NCBI GenBank assembly: GCA_964585635.1
Contig: CAZPEV010000027.1
Coordinates: 1-25,323 of the forward strand
Source: CAZPEV01 sp964585635
GTDB lineage: Bacteria > Zixibacteria > MSB-5A5 > GN15 > JAAZOE01
Reading direction: 5' to 3'
DNA length: 25,323 nt
In this document: one piece after another, positions 15,699-23,618 of the stretch
How positions within the stretch are numbered: the first letter of the stretch is position 1
Layout of the letters: the number at the start of each line of letters is the position of its first letter
The notes under the pieces: generated by a model
Seen by the model: the letters and a program-made list of their open reading frames with translations, nothing else
The model's database searches: none
What the model was told of the DNA's origin: nothing
Position numbers and translations under genes: made by a program

Positions 15699-17837
15699 TC
15701 ATAGATCCCAAATTATCTCTTCGCCCTGGCCGGAAAACTGAAAACGAATCGGGTCGCCTTGGGGCCAAATCTCAACCTCCTCGCCATTCTCCTGTATTCC
15801 GACCTTAAAGAATATCTCTCCCCGGCCGCTGGCAAAGAAGGCCGCCTTAGGGATGCCGATTTCGGCGATGTCGCCTATCCCACACTGGACGTTATGCGTC
15901 CCCGTCATCCATTCCGGAACGGCGACAGCGCCGTCGGCCGAGCAAAGTACTTCGCCGGGACGGGGATTCAGCATCTGAATCTTCAACAGCGCCGACCGAT
16001 TGTCAACTAAATACCGTTTGGCGGCAAAGTCAATCCGCAGATAGACATGCGTATCATCCGAGATATAGCTGATCAGCGAGATGATGCGACCGGATCGGTG
16101 CATGGTCCCCCCGGCTTTCCGGCAATCGAATTTTCCAGCGCCGAGCCATTCATAATAGTGGGTCAGACGACCATCGATTATAGGGGTAGTGGTACCCTCC
16201 GGTTCGGTAGCATATGATTCCGGGAGGTCGGTCGCTATAGGCAAATACAAGGCTCTGGGAATTTCCAGACCGAGGGCCGCGTAGACGGCGCTCAGATGGG
16301 CGCGATAGATTTGATCAAAGACCTCGTTCTGCAGCCCGCGATGCTCGTCCCCGTACCACCAGTTCCAGTCGGATCCTTCAGCCACCAGGAGGGATTTCTC
16401 GGCGGCGGCGATCCGTAGGGGATCAAAATCGGGGTGAGCGTCTTTAAACCGGGTCAACGCGCGGCGGGCCTCCCAGAGCAAATCCCAGGCGGTATTGTCC
16501 TCGGGATGACCGATCCAGATGCGGAAGTTATGATTGATCCAGGAACCGGCCCGAATCGCCTTCAAGGGCGTCGGGCTGACCATTCGCAGAGCCTCGCTCA
16601 TCGTCATCGTTTCGATCTGTGGATCGGCGGCCAGGCGTTCAAACAGCAGGGCCAGAAAGGCATCGCCATCATTGCGGTAATACTCCCAGCAGTTTTCGCC
16701 GTCCAGAATGATCGATACGACGGCGTTGGGTTGCGTTGCGCCCAGCGTGGCGTTCAGGCGATGCAGATGCTGAAGAAAATCATCGACCGCTTTCTGTTCA
16801 TCCCATCCGGAGTAGACGAACCCGATTTTATCGGATAAGGTATGATCACGGAAAAAGAGGTGGATAGGGCCGTGAGGGGTTTGAAAACAATAGGGAACAT
16901 GGGGCGAGGCGCCGTCCGGGGGCAACCCGATTTTGGCCATCGAGCCCTGCAGAACGCCTTCATCGGAGGCGGTCCATCGAATGCCGCACTTGGCCAGGAT
17001 GGCGGCCGCCGGCTCCGAGATCGATCCTTCCGAAGGCCAGACGCCGGCCAGATCCCGGCCGAATTTTTCTCGATACATCTCGGCCGCCAGACGGACTTGG
17101 CGTTCGGCATCCTCGGGAAAGGAGAAACGATTTTTGGGCAAGGTGATCCCGGGCAGGGCCTCGCGGGCCGAATCAGTATCGCACAGCAGCGGGAGGATAG
17201 GATGAAAGTAGGGGGTGAACGACACCTCGATCCGGCCTTCTTCCTGGAGCGAACGGTAGGTCGGGATCGTTTCCGCCATGATGGCGTATTCGGCGTCGAT
17301 CATCTCGGCCTTATCTTCCTCGGAGAATTTCTCCCCCTTGTCGAAGAGCCTCTTAAGGGGCGGTCGCGTGCGAAACAAGGGATCGATCCAGACCAAATTG
17401 GCCCAGACGGTCAGGTCGCGGATTTCCTGAACGCTGGTGGTCCGCGCGGCCATCTCGGCATCCATACCGCAGTCAACCAGCTTACGATGCAGCCGCCGAT
17501 AGCGCGGATAGGGATCGATCATGGTGTGGGGGTTGGCCATGAAGAAGGTCCGAAAGATCTCGGCTTTCTCGGCCTTATCAAGACCGGCGGCCGGCTTGCG
17601 CGTCAGATCGAGCAGGCGATCGCTGGTCTGATTTTTCGTATAGAGGTCGATCTGTTCGACGAGGGAGGGAACGAGATTAAAGGTCATTTTCAGTCGATCG
17701 TAGCGACCCACCCGGGCGGGGAGATCACAATAATCTTTAAGGCAGTGCAGACGCACCCACGGGAGAAACATGGCCCCTGTGGCCGGGTCCCGATAATAGG
17801 GCTGGTGCATATGCCAGAGAAACGCCACTTTCAACAT
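15699..17837 (-). CDS. Glycoside hydrolase family 57 (alpha-glucan-acting)
   Basis: A 712-residue GH57 enzyme, intracellular as no signal peptide is seen. The N-terminal motif is HMHQPYY (9-15). The nucleophile is Glu270 in GVWPSEGS and the acid/base Asp379 in ILDGEN, both present. The C-terminal ~160 residues (from YYEWLGAGKFD) look like a beta-sandwich domain. GH57 members cleave or transfer alpha-1,4/1,6-glucans such as glycogen; alpha-amylase or amylopullulanase activity fits best. Start choice: the ATG at 17837 fits the family N-terminus (MLKVAFLWHMH); the ATG at 17849 directly touches the GGAGGGG and is too close. It lies 21 bases after the TPR gene. Confidence 0.88.
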   Translation of the reverse strand: MLKVAFLWHMHQPYYRDPATGAMFLPWVRLHCLKDYCDLPARVGRYDRLKMTFNLVPSLVEQIDLYTKNQTSDRLLDLTRKPAAGLDKAEKAEIFRTFFMANPHTMIDPYPRYRRLHRKLVDCGMDAEMAARTTSVQEIRDLTVWANLVWIDPLFRTRPPLKRLFDKGEKFSEEDKAEMIDAEYAIMAETIPTYRSLQEEGRIEVSFTPYFHPILPLLCDTDSAREALPGITLPKNRFSFPEDAERQVRLAAEMYREKFGRDLAGVWPSEGSISEPAAAILAKCGIRWTASDEGVLQGSMAKIGLPPDGASPHVPYCFQTPHGPIHLFFRDHTLSDKIGFVYSGWDEQKAVDDFLQHLHRLNATLGATQPNAVVSIILDGENCWEYYRNDGDAFLALLFERLAADPQIETMTMSEALRMVSPTPLKAIRAGSWINHNFRIWIGHPEDNTAWDLLWEARRALTRFKDAHPDFDPLRIAAAEKSLLVAEGSDWNWWYGDEHRGLQNEVFDQIYRAHLSAVYAALGLEIPRALYLPIATDLPESYATEPEGTTTPIIDGRLTHYYEWLGAGKFDCRKAGGTMHRSGRIISLISYISDDTHVYLRIDFAAKRYLVDNRSALLKIQMLNPRPGEVLCSADGAVAVPEWMTGTHNVQCGIGDIAEIGIPKAAFFASGRGEIFFKVGIQENGEEVEIWPQGDPIRFQFSGQGEEIIWDL

Positions 17838-17858
17838 GGCCGGCCCCATCCCCTCCGG

Positions 17859-18536
17859 TTACAGTTGAAGGTTGTGTTCTCCGGCGATACGCTGGCTCTC
17901 CGTAATATAGCGGCTGCCTGGGAAATCCTTGGTGATCTTGGCGTAAATAACACGGGCCGATTCGCGGTTGCCGCTCTTAAGGTAATAATACATGGCATGC
18001 GTGTAATAGTCGCCGGCCAGCTCAAAAGTAGGATATTTTTCGGCCGCTTCGCGATATTTGTCGGCCGCACCGCCCAGATCGCCTGATCCGGCCAAGCAAG
18101 CGGCAATTCCGGCCAGGGCCGAGGCCGTGAAGTAGGTGTCCTGATCGTATTTCCGGATAAACTGCTCGTAGGCCGCTTTGGCCTCGGTGAAATTCCTGGC
18201 CTTATAATAGGCATTGCCCAGTTCGAAGAGGGCCGCTTCGGCCTGACTGGTTGATCCATATTCATCAACGATCGACTTAAAGTCGACGATGGCGGTCTGA
18301 TAGTTGCGGCTGCTCAATTCGGCCATCGCCCGGCTGGCTATCTCTGCCGCCTTGGCCTCGTCCTTGACCTCGCTTGACCGATAAAAGGTGATGCCCAGGA
18401 TAATGATGATTATCGCAGCCACCGCTCCCACGACATAGATCCACTGCTCCAGAACATAATCCTTGGCCAGGAGCATAAAGGTGGTAAATTTATCCTCTTT
18501 GATCTCCCGCTTACTGATCTTGACATTTTTAGTCAT
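17859..18536 (-). CDS. Tetratricopeptide repeat membrane protein (YfgM/CpoB-like)
   Basis: A 225-residue protein with a cytoplasmic basic start (KNVKISKREIKEDK), one membrane helix (32-52) and an external TPR part of about four repeats (60-225; for example ELGNAYYKARNFTEAKAAYE, then YREAAEKYPTFELAGDYY). This is the layout of YfgM, which holds periplasmic chaperones at the Sec translocon; CpoB-like roles are an alternative. Start choice: the ATG at 18536 has AGGAGT nine bases upstream; an in-frame extension to 18578 has none. First gene of the TPR-GH57-DUF4870-M48 set. Confidence 0.82.
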   Translation of the reverse strand: MTKNVKISKREIKEDKFTTFMLLAKDYVLEQWIYVVGAVAAIIIIILGITFYRSSEVKDEAKAAEIASRAMAELSSRNYQTAIVDFKSIVDEYGSTSQAEAALFELGNAYYKARNFTEAKAAYEQFIRKYDQDTYFTASALAGIAACLAGSGDLGGAADKYREAAEKYPTFELAGDYYTHAMYYYLKSGNRESARVIYAKITKDFPGSRYITESQRIAGEHNLQL

Positions 18537-18595
18537 GAGACTCTGACTCCTGTTCACCCGGCCTTCATCGGCCCACATCCTGAATTATGCGTCGC

Positions 18596-18631
18596 AAAAA
18601 AGGCGGAATCATAGTATATGATGCTTCCGCC
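18596..18631 (-). terminator. Rho-independent terminator of the OmpP1-like gene
   Basis: On the - strand GGCGGAA (18625-18631) pairs with TTCCGCC (18602-18608). An inner CAT/ATG extends the stem, and six T follow (complement of 18596-18601). It stands 25 bases after the stop at 18656 and separates this gene from the TPR unit. Confidence 0.88.
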
Positions 18632-18655
18632 CTGCTCTTCACCAAATCCCGTCGT

Positions 18656-20077
18656 TTAGAAATACCCGATAAAGGTGAAGCGAAACTCATGCGCCTTCCG
18701 TTCCTGTTTCTGCCTGTCGAATACAGCTCCATTGACAAGGCGCGTGACGTTGGTTTCGGCGCCGAAGGCGTACCGATAGGCCAGGTCAAAGCCGATCTTG
18801 GACCAATGCACGCCGGTGCCGGCGCTGAAGCTCGTGGAGTTTTGCCGATCCTTGGTCGAAAAGCTGACGTCAAAGCTATCCGTCGGCCGGCCCTGATCGT
18901 CCATGATGGTGGTATAGGTTACGACGGTATTTTTCGGCTGCGGCAGCTGGTCAAAGCGGACACCGGCCCGCAGTGGCACACGACCAAAGGTGGTCAGGAG
19001 CGAATACTCGATTCCGGCGCCGAGGCCCATGGCGTTGTTCCATTCAACCGGGATTGGAGTATAAAAATCGGTCCGAATGCCGCTGGCACTGAAAAAGGTC
19101 GAGTCCCGATAGTACCAGTCGAGCGGCCCGTACCGCTGGTAGTTGACGTCCATGGTGGCGGTCAGCTTCTCAGTGGGGAAATAGGCGACGCCGAAGGCCA
19201 GAGAGAGGGGAATACCGAGCTTGGCGATGCTGTCGTTGACGAACATCGTATCCGAGGCTTGTACCTGGGGCAATCCGTCGAGCGTGGTGACCGTCATGAT
19301 GGCAAAATCGGAGTTGTTTTTCACTTTATATGGAGTCTGTGCGACCACCCCAAGACTCACCTTGCTCAACTTGTACATGGCCCCGAGGGTAACGTTAAAT
19401 CCGCTGCTCGAGGTGGAATCCAGTAACGTGGATTTCACCAGCAAAAGCTGAGTGATCGGCGGCAATTCGCTGTAGATATAGTCCCGGGCCAGGTAGAAGG
19501 TCTGTTCGATGACACGCCGACCGTCATAGACGTTGGCCGTGGCGCCGATCGACAACTGCCGGTAGATGCGAGTGCTGAGGCCGAAATTGAAGGTCCGCAA
19601 ATATCCCCGATCCGTCGTGAAGACATCGGGGTTAAGCTTGTTTTCCTGGCCGGAGTAGTATTCCGATTCGTTGGAGAATTCGTTGTTCCGGTTGTAATTG
19701 AAATTGAAGACCACTGGGCGACCCTTGACCCGAAAGGGAGTGGCAAAGGAGAAATGAGAGAAGACCTTGGTGTTCAGCTTCCCCTCGGTAACCACCGGGG
19801 TAAGATTTTGAGTGAACCGGCCATTGGGCTGATAGATAAAATAAGACGCCGCCACCATGGGAGTCTCGAGGGCCCAAATCCCGGCCGGATTCCATGTGCC
19901 GCCGGTAATATCGTTGGCCAACCCGACAAAGGCATCACCCATGGCAAACGCCCGAGCCCCGGCGCCGTAATAACCGTAACTCACCTCACTCAAGGCCGGA
20001 AAATATCCGGACTGCCCCAGTACGGCACTCGACAGCAGGAGGCATGTCAGGATTAGGGAACCTGCCAACGTCTTCAT
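18656..20077 (-). CDS. OmpP1/FadL-like outer-membrane beta-barrel protein
   Basis: A 473-residue protein with a signal peptide (hydrophobic 5-20, cut near VLGQ). The mature N-terminus has YGAGARAFAMGDAFVGLAND and TWNPAG, the same plug-like signature as the PorV-type gene at 12903. The long barrel part has many Tyr/Phe/Asn-rich strands and ends in FTFIGYF, a C-terminal Phe as expected for barrel insertion. In the FadL family such proteins move hydrophobic compounds across the outer membrane; the substrate here is unknown. Start choice: the ATG at 20077 has GGAGA seven bases upstream and begins the signal peptide; an upstream extension to 20203 runs across the promoter. Confidence 0.82.
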   Translation of the reverse strand: MKTLAGSLILTCLLLSSAVLGQSGYFPALSEVSYGYYGAGARAFAMGDAFVGLANDITGGTWNPAGIWALETPMVAASYFIYQPNGRFTQNLTPVVTEGKLNTKVFSHFSFATPFRVKGRPVVFNFNYNRNNEFSNESEYYSGQENKLNPDVFTTDRGYLRTFNFGLSTRIYRQLSIGATANVYDGRRVIEQTFYLARDYIYSELPPITQLLLVKSTLLDSTSSSGFNVTLGAMYKLSKVSLGVVAQTPYKVKNNSDFAIMTVTTLDGLPQVQASDTMFVNDSIAKLGIPLSLAFGVAYFPTEKLTATMDVNYQRYGPLDWYYRDSTFFSASGIRTDFYTPIPVEWNNAMGLGAGIEYSLLTTFGRVPLRAGVRFDQLPQPKNTVVTYTTIMDDQGRPTDSFDVSFSTKDRQNSTSFSAGTGVHWSKIGFDLAYRYAFGAETNVTRLVNGAVFDRQKQERKAHEFRFTFIGYF

Positions 20078-20146
20078 ATCAGAACTCTCCTTATTTCTAA
20101 TCGCACCCATCGGCTGTGCGCATTCGTTCACGCCAAACAGATGCAA

Positions 20147-20175
20147 AATATAACGTTTGGCCCGAAGGCTGTCAA
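20147..20175 (-). promoter_or_regulatory. Strong sigma70-type promoter of the OmpP1-like gene
   Basis: On the - strand a perfect TTGACA (20170-20175) and TATATT (20147-20152) are exactly 17 bases apart. Transcription would start near 20140, giving a leader of about 63 bases. It is the best sigma70 match seen in the window. Confidence 0.78.
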
Positions 20176-20496
20176 TTTGTTTTCCAAAAACTTTCCGGCG
20201 CATTCAGGCCGCCGGCGCGCCGCTATTTGTCTGTCGCGGAGCCGGTTGTAGTACAGACGTGACGGCCGGCGATTCGTCCAACGAAATTCACCCAGGACAG
20301 GCTGACGGTGGTCGTCACGTCAGGTGCGGTTGTCCCGATTCTCGTCCGGGACTCTCTGATCGGAGCAAGCTTCACGACCAGCCATAATCGTGGAAGACGG
20401 CACCGATTATTCTGCCTCGGAGACGCAATCCATCGGGGGAGATATTGCGGGTTTCGGGCTGCCGGCGGTCTTGCCGGCGGGAATCGGCAGATGATA
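20176..20496. other. Intergenic region with a 13-bp interrupted inverted repeat
   Basis: About 320 bases between the tRNA-Arg gene and the OmpP1-like promoter, with no credible gene. GACGTGACG (20256-20264) is repeated inverted at 20313-20321. On the + strand RNA the stem grows to 13 pairs (20256-20268 with 20309-20321) through two G-U pairs. A GTCCCG/CGGGAC hairpin lies around 20333-20353 and two GCCGGCGG copies near 20461-20479. No known RNA was recognised. Confidence 0.35.
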
Positions 20497-20569
20497 TACC
20501 CCCGGCAGGAGTTGAACCTGCGACCAAAGGTTTAGGAAACCTCTGCTCTATCCTCTGAGCTACGGGGGC
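20497..20569 (-). tRNA. tRNA-Arg (anticodon CCU)
   Basis: Cloverleaf on the - strand: acceptor GCCCCCG with CGGGGGT (first pair G-U), discriminator A, D stem GCTC/GAGC, anticodon loop TTCCTAA with anticodon CCU for AGG, T arm CAGGTTCAACTCCTG. The CCA end is not encoded. It is 81 bases after apt on the same strand. Confidence 0.95.
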
Positions 20570-20590
20570 AAGCTTTGCGTACGCCGCTTC

Positions 20591-20619
20591 ACAATAATCG
20601 GTCACGAAATGAAAAGCAA
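20591..20619 (-). promoter_or_regulatory. Possible sigma70 promoter of tRNA-Arg
   Basis: TTGCTT (20614-20619) and TATTGT (20591-20596) are 17 bases apart on the - strand, in the gap between apt and the tRNA. Both hexamers are poor. Read-through from apt is an alternative. Confidence 0.3.
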
Positions 20620-20650
20620 GAACTTACGGGCGACCGTTGGGAAATGGCCG

Positions 20651-21178
20651 CTATTCGCTGTCGTAGTCGACCAGGGATTTGACGTCGTAACGGGCGAGCT
20701 TGGCCCGTCCCTTGAGAAACGACAACTCGATCAGCACGCCGATGGCCGCGACTTCCCCCCCCAGCTGCTCGACCAGCCGGCAGGAAGCCTCCAGAGTACC
20801 CCCGGTGGCCAGGAGGTCATCGATAAGAGCCACCTTGTCGCCTCGCCTGATGGCGTCCAGGTGCATCTCGAGCCGGTCGGTGCCGTACTCCAAGGCATAT
20901 TCGGCGCCGATCGTGGTAAAGGGAAGTTTCCCCTTCTTCCGAACCGGGACAAGGGGAAGGTTCATCCGATCAGCCAGGGCGCCGCCGAAGATGAACCCCC
21001 GGGAATCAACCGCGACGATCCGGGTTGCGCCCCGTCGGCGGAAGAAATCCTCGAATTGATCGAGGGCGTCCCGATACGCCTCCGGTTGAGCCAGAAGCGT
21101 CGTAATGTCACGAAAAACGATCCCGGGTTTGGGAAACCCGGGGATGGAACGAATGCTGGCTTTCAGATCTCGAGGCAT
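20651..21178 (-). CDS. apt: Adenine phosphoribosyltransferase
   Basis: A 175-residue purine salvage enzyme that makes AMP from adenine and PRPP. The PRPP-binding motif is VALIDDLLATGGT (117-129), FRDITTLL (22-29) is typical of Apt, and VDSRGFIFG (58-66) and RKKGKLP (80-86) fit the adenine and flexible-loop regions. The length is normal (~170-180). Start choice: the ATG at 21178 begins the family N-terminus MPRDLKASIRSIPGFPKPG. It lies four bases after the stop of the acylphosphatase gene and is not fused to it. Confidence 0.95.
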   Translation of the reverse strand: MPRDLKASIRSIPGFPKPGIVFRDITTLLAQPEAYRDALDQFEDFFRRRGATRIVAVDSRGFIFGGALADRMNLPLVPVRKKGKLPFTTIGAEYALEYGTDRLEMHLDAIRRGDKVALIDDLLATGGTLEASCRLVEQLGGEVAAIGVLIELSFLKGRAKLARYDVKSLVDYDSE

Positions 21179-21182
21179 GGCA

Positions 21183-21469
21183 TCACCAAATCCTGAAGTC
21201 GGTGAATGGTTCCTGAGGCTGGAATTCCTCCAACTCGATCTCNNNNNNNNNNCGGCCACGGCTGCGTGACGCGGCCCCGCCCGGGCCGCCTCCACCATGG
21301 CATCGACCAGCCCTTTGTCTCCCGAGGCGACGATTTCAACCTGTCCGGCGGGAAGATTCTTGACGTACCCGGCCAGGCCAAGCTTGTTGGCCTCGCGCAG
21401 AATATAATACCGGTAGCCAACTCCCTGGACCAGTCCATGGACAATTATACGCACCGTACTATTTTGCAT
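21183..21469 (-). CDS. acyP: Acylphosphatase, interrupted by an assembly gap
   Basis: A small enzyme hydrolysing acyl phosphates. The N-terminal part has VHGLVQGVGYR with catalytic Arg20, and GYVKNLP with catalytic Asn38. The run of ten N (21243-21252) cuts the gene. Beyond it, in another frame relative to the N count, stands EIELEEFQPQEPFTDFRIW followed by TGA, a perfect acylphosphatase end. So the gene is intact and the N run has the wrong length. The start overlaps the stop of the LOG-like gene by 11 bases, and apt follows four bases after its stop. Confidence 0.85.
21243..21252. other. Assembly gap (ten N)
   Basis: Ten unresolved bases inside the acylphosphatase gene. Codon phase on either side requires a true length of 3n+2, so ten is a placeholder. 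The family alignment (two residues missing between AVA and EIEL) suggests five bases. Confidence 0.95.
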
Positions 21470-21935
21470 TTCTGGCCAAACTAACCGCCTCTTTGACCGC
21501 CTTGACCGGGTCGTCGATACATCTCACGTCGGGAAAGACGTCCCATGTCTCGGTGGAAATCACCGGCTTTCCCATCTTAAGCGCAAAGGCGATTTCGGTT
21601 ATCGTGCCATACATACCATGAAGAGCAATGACGGCGTCGGCGGATTGTACCACGATCATATTACGCGCTTCCCCGATGCCGGTCGGAATGACAAAGTCGC
21701 AAAAAGGATTGGCCTCCCGCCGATCCGTTCCGGGGATGATCCCGATGGTCGTACCGCCCCCGTCGAAAGCACCTTGGGCGGCCGCTTCCATGACCCCCTT
21801 CAGTCCTCCGCAGACCAGTACGGCGCCGGCCTCACCGATCGCATGCCCGACGGCATACGCCTGGTCCTTCAACTTTTTCGCGCACTTTCCCGCCCCGATA
21901 ACCCCGATGTAAATGACCTCCGTCTGCTGTGCCAT
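21459..21935 (-). CDS. LOG-like Rossmann protein (TIGR00725 type)
   Basis: A 158-residue nucleotide-binding protein of the SLOG/LOG superfamily. Visible motifs are IGVIGAGKC (residues 9-17), VCGGLKGVMEAAAQGA (41-56) and the site corresponding to PGGxGT-xxE, here HGMYGTITEIA with His-Gly-Met for Pro-Gly-Gly. LOG enzymes cleave nucleotide 5'-monophosphates, while the TIGR00725 branch has no settled function. The deviant loop may mean altered or lost activity. RBS AGAGGG lies six bases before the ATG. The gene overlaps the acylphosphatase start by 11 bases, and apt follows in the same set. Confidence 0.8.
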   Translation of the reverse strand: MAQQTEVIYIGVIGAGKCAKKLKDQAYAVGHAIGEAGAVLVCGGLKGVMEAAAQGAFDGGGTTIGIIPGTDRREANPFCDFVIPTGIGEARNMIVVQSADAVIALHGMYGTITEIAFALKMGKPVISTETWDVFPDVRCIDDPVKAVKEAVSLARNAK

Positions 21936-22003
21936 GATGACCCTCTATTGCCTGGGCCCCCTGATTGTTCACGATGATGATGCTTATCCATGGAAAACAA
22001 GAA

Positions 22004-22076
22004 TCGGGGCGACTGGATTTGAACCAGCGACTCCTTAGTCCCGAACCAAGTGCGCTACCAACTGCGCTACGCCCCG
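22004..22076 (-). tRNA. tRNA-Pro (anticodon CGG)
   Basis: Cloverleaf on the - strand: acceptor CGGGGCG with CGCCCCG, discriminator A, D arm GCGC...GCGC, anticodon stem CTTGG/CTAAG, loop TTCGGGA with anticodon CGG for CCG, T arm CTGGTTCAAATCCAG. No encoded CCA. The acceptor stem is identical to that of the tRNA-Pro(GGG) at 23619. Confidence 0.95.
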
Positions 22077-22089
22077 ATCTCAAGCCTTT

Positions 22090-22117
22090 ATAATATGCCA
22101 TTCCGGCTGATTGTCAA
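22090..22117 (-). promoter_or_regulatory. Sigma70-type promoter of tRNA-Pro(CGG)
   Basis: A perfect TTGACA (22112-22117) and TATTAT (22090-22095) are 16 bases apart on the - strand. Transcription would start just before the tRNA at 22076. It lies between surE and the tRNA gene. Confidence 0.65.
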
Positions 22118-22134
22118 GCGGAGATTTTGCCTCC

Positions 22135-22887
22135 TTAGCGGGGGAGCGTGTGGGGCTGTGCCAGCAGGGTCTGCAACGCCGCCTGATCGGTGAAATGAAG
22201 ATGAATCGGCGTAATGGATACCTCCCCTCGGCGGATGGCATCGATGTCTGATCCAACCCGCCGCGCCCAGGTCGGACTGCCGGCGATCCAATAATAATCC
22301 AGCCCGCGCGGATCGGTTTTCTCGATGATGATGTCGTCATACTTGCGGCTGCCCAGAAAGGTAAAACGAAAATCTTGGTAGCCTCCTTTGACGCGGCCGG
22401 GGAAGTTGATATTCAGAATGGTCGCCGGGCCGACGTTAAGGCGGGGATAGAGGGTTATGAAGCGGCGAATGAAACGCGCCGCCGCCCGAAAATTCGCGCC
22501 AAGGGAATCGGCCATCGATACCGCCAGGGCCGGAATGCCGAACTGCGACCCCTCGATGGCCGCGGCCACGGTTCCGGAGTACATGATGTCCTCGCCCATG
22601 TTGGGACCGTGGTTGATGCCGGAGATCAGCATGTCGGGATTCTTGTGGCGCAGGATTTTCAATACCGCCAGGAGGACGGAATCGGTGGGGGTGCCGTCAC
22701 AGGAATAGAAATTCGGGCCATGGTCCGCCATGCGCAAGGGCCGACTCAGCGTCAGGGCGTGACCCATGGCCGACTGCTCCCGATCCGGCGCGACCGCCAG
22801 GACGTCATGGAATCGGCTCAGTTCCCTGAACAGCAGCCGCAGGCCGTCGGCATGAATGCCATCGTCGTTGGTGAGAAGGATTTTCAT
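22135..22887 (-). CDS. surE: 5'/3'-nucleotidase SurE
   Basis: A 250-residue survival protein E that dephosphorylates nucleoside monophosphates. Metal ligands are Asp8 and Asp9 in TNDDG, Ser39 in REQSAMGHALT and Asn92 in ISGINHGPNMG (88-98), all present. The length is typical. Start choice: the ATG at 22887 begins MKILLTNDDG, the family start; the frame upstream runs into the glycosyltransferase gene and encodes nothing SurE-like. It follows the GT2 gene by 43 bases. Confidence 0.95.
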   Translation of the reverse strand: MKILLTNDDGIHADGLRLLFRELSRFHDVLAVAPDREQSAMGHALTLSRPLRMADHGPNFYSCDGTPTDSVLLAVLKILRHKNPDMLISGINHGPNMGEDIMYSGTVAAAIEGSQFGIPALAVSMADSLGANFRAAARFIRRFITLYPRLNVGPATILNINFPGRVKGGYQDFRFTFLGSRKYDDIIIEKTDPRGLDYYWIAGSPTWARRVGSDIDAIRRGEVSITPIHLHFTDQAALQTLLAQPHTLPR

Positions 22888-22930
22888 GTCTACCCCGTGC
22901 TTCGTTGGGCTGGAGAAAATCCGCCGCCCG

Positions 22931-23599
22931 TTAGTACCATAAGCGCCGCCATAGTTGACGGATAAATCGCCCCGTGTCCGGCAGGGGGCGAATCGACGAG
23001 GCGGAACCGACGTACAGGGCCGGAATGGCGACCGAAGCGGTCGACAGACCCAGGAATCCCGCCTGCAGCAGGATTTCGCTTTCGGTGTCATACCGCTCCG
23101 AGGCCAGCCGCAGTCGCCCCAGCGACGCCAGCCGTATCATCCGATATCCCGACTGCGAATCGCGCAGGCGGGTACGCCCCAGGATCGAGACGATCAGCGA
23201 AGTGACGTTGTTGGTCAGACAGCGAACCAAGGGCATGGTCGGGCGTTGGATCGGCCGCGTGCCGATGACGATATCGGCCGCGCCATATCGCTCGGCAAAC
23301 AAGGGGAGGCATTCGGGGGGATGCTGCAGGTCGGCATCGATGGTAATGACGGCGTCGTATCCATGTCGGCGGGCAAAGGCAAAGCCAGCCCGCAGGGCCG
23401 CCCCTTTGCCGCGATTGCGAGGAAACGTCAGCACTCGACACCCCAGGCCCGCGGCCATCATCCCGGTTCCATCCGAAGAGCCGTCGTCTATGACCAGGAT
23501 ATCGGTTTTATTCACGAACGGCGTCATCCGTTCGACCAATTCCGGAAGGGAGGCGGCGGTGTTGAAAGCTGGAACGATGATGAGAACCCGATGATTCAT
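22931..23599 (-). CDS. Glycosyltransferase family 2 (DPM1-like)
   Basis: A 222-residue GT-A fold glycosyltransferase. It opens with IIVPAFN (7-13), then VIDDGSSDGT (36-45), NRGKGAALRAGF (62-73) and the metal-binding DAD (88-90) in IDADLQHPP. These are the marks of dolichyl/polyprenyl-phosphate sugar synthases. The protein is short and has no C-terminal membrane helices; an Arg/Trp-rich tail ends it. The sugar and acceptor are unknown. The ATG at 23599 is preferred over a GTG at 23605. It lies between tRNA-Pro(GGG) and surE, possibly one transcript with both. Confidence 0.85.
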   Translation of the reverse strand: MNHRVLIIVPAFNTAASLPELVERMTPFVNKTDILVIDDGSSDGTGMMAAGLGCRVLTFPRNRGKGAALRAGFAFARRHGYDAVITIDADLQHPPECLPLFAERYGAADIVIGTRPIQRPTMPLVRCLTNNVTSLIVSILGRTRLRDSQSGYRMIRLASLGRLRLASERYDTESEILLQAGFLGLSTASVAIPALYVGSASSIRPLPDTGRFIRQLWRRLWY

Positions 23600-23618
23600 G
23601 CGCACCCGTCAGCGGACA

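Noticed and set aside
20078..20203. Extension of the OmpP1-like protein by 42 residues
   Set aside because: It would include the promoter and the Shine-Dalgarno; the signal peptide begins at 20077.
20461..20480. Repeated GCCGGCGG copies near the tRNA-Arg gene
   Set aside because: Only two short GC-rich copies; no array, no CRISPR and no mobile-element ends are present.
20651..21469. Acylphosphatase-Apt fusion protein
   Set aside because: It only exists if the ten N are taken literally. The acylphosphatase C-terminus and stop are found in another frame, and Apt has its own start four bases later.
22888..23091. Long N-terminal extension of SurE
   Set aside because: The extension overlaps the glycosyltransferase gene and encodes Arg/Cys/Pro-rich noise; the family start is the ATG at 22887.
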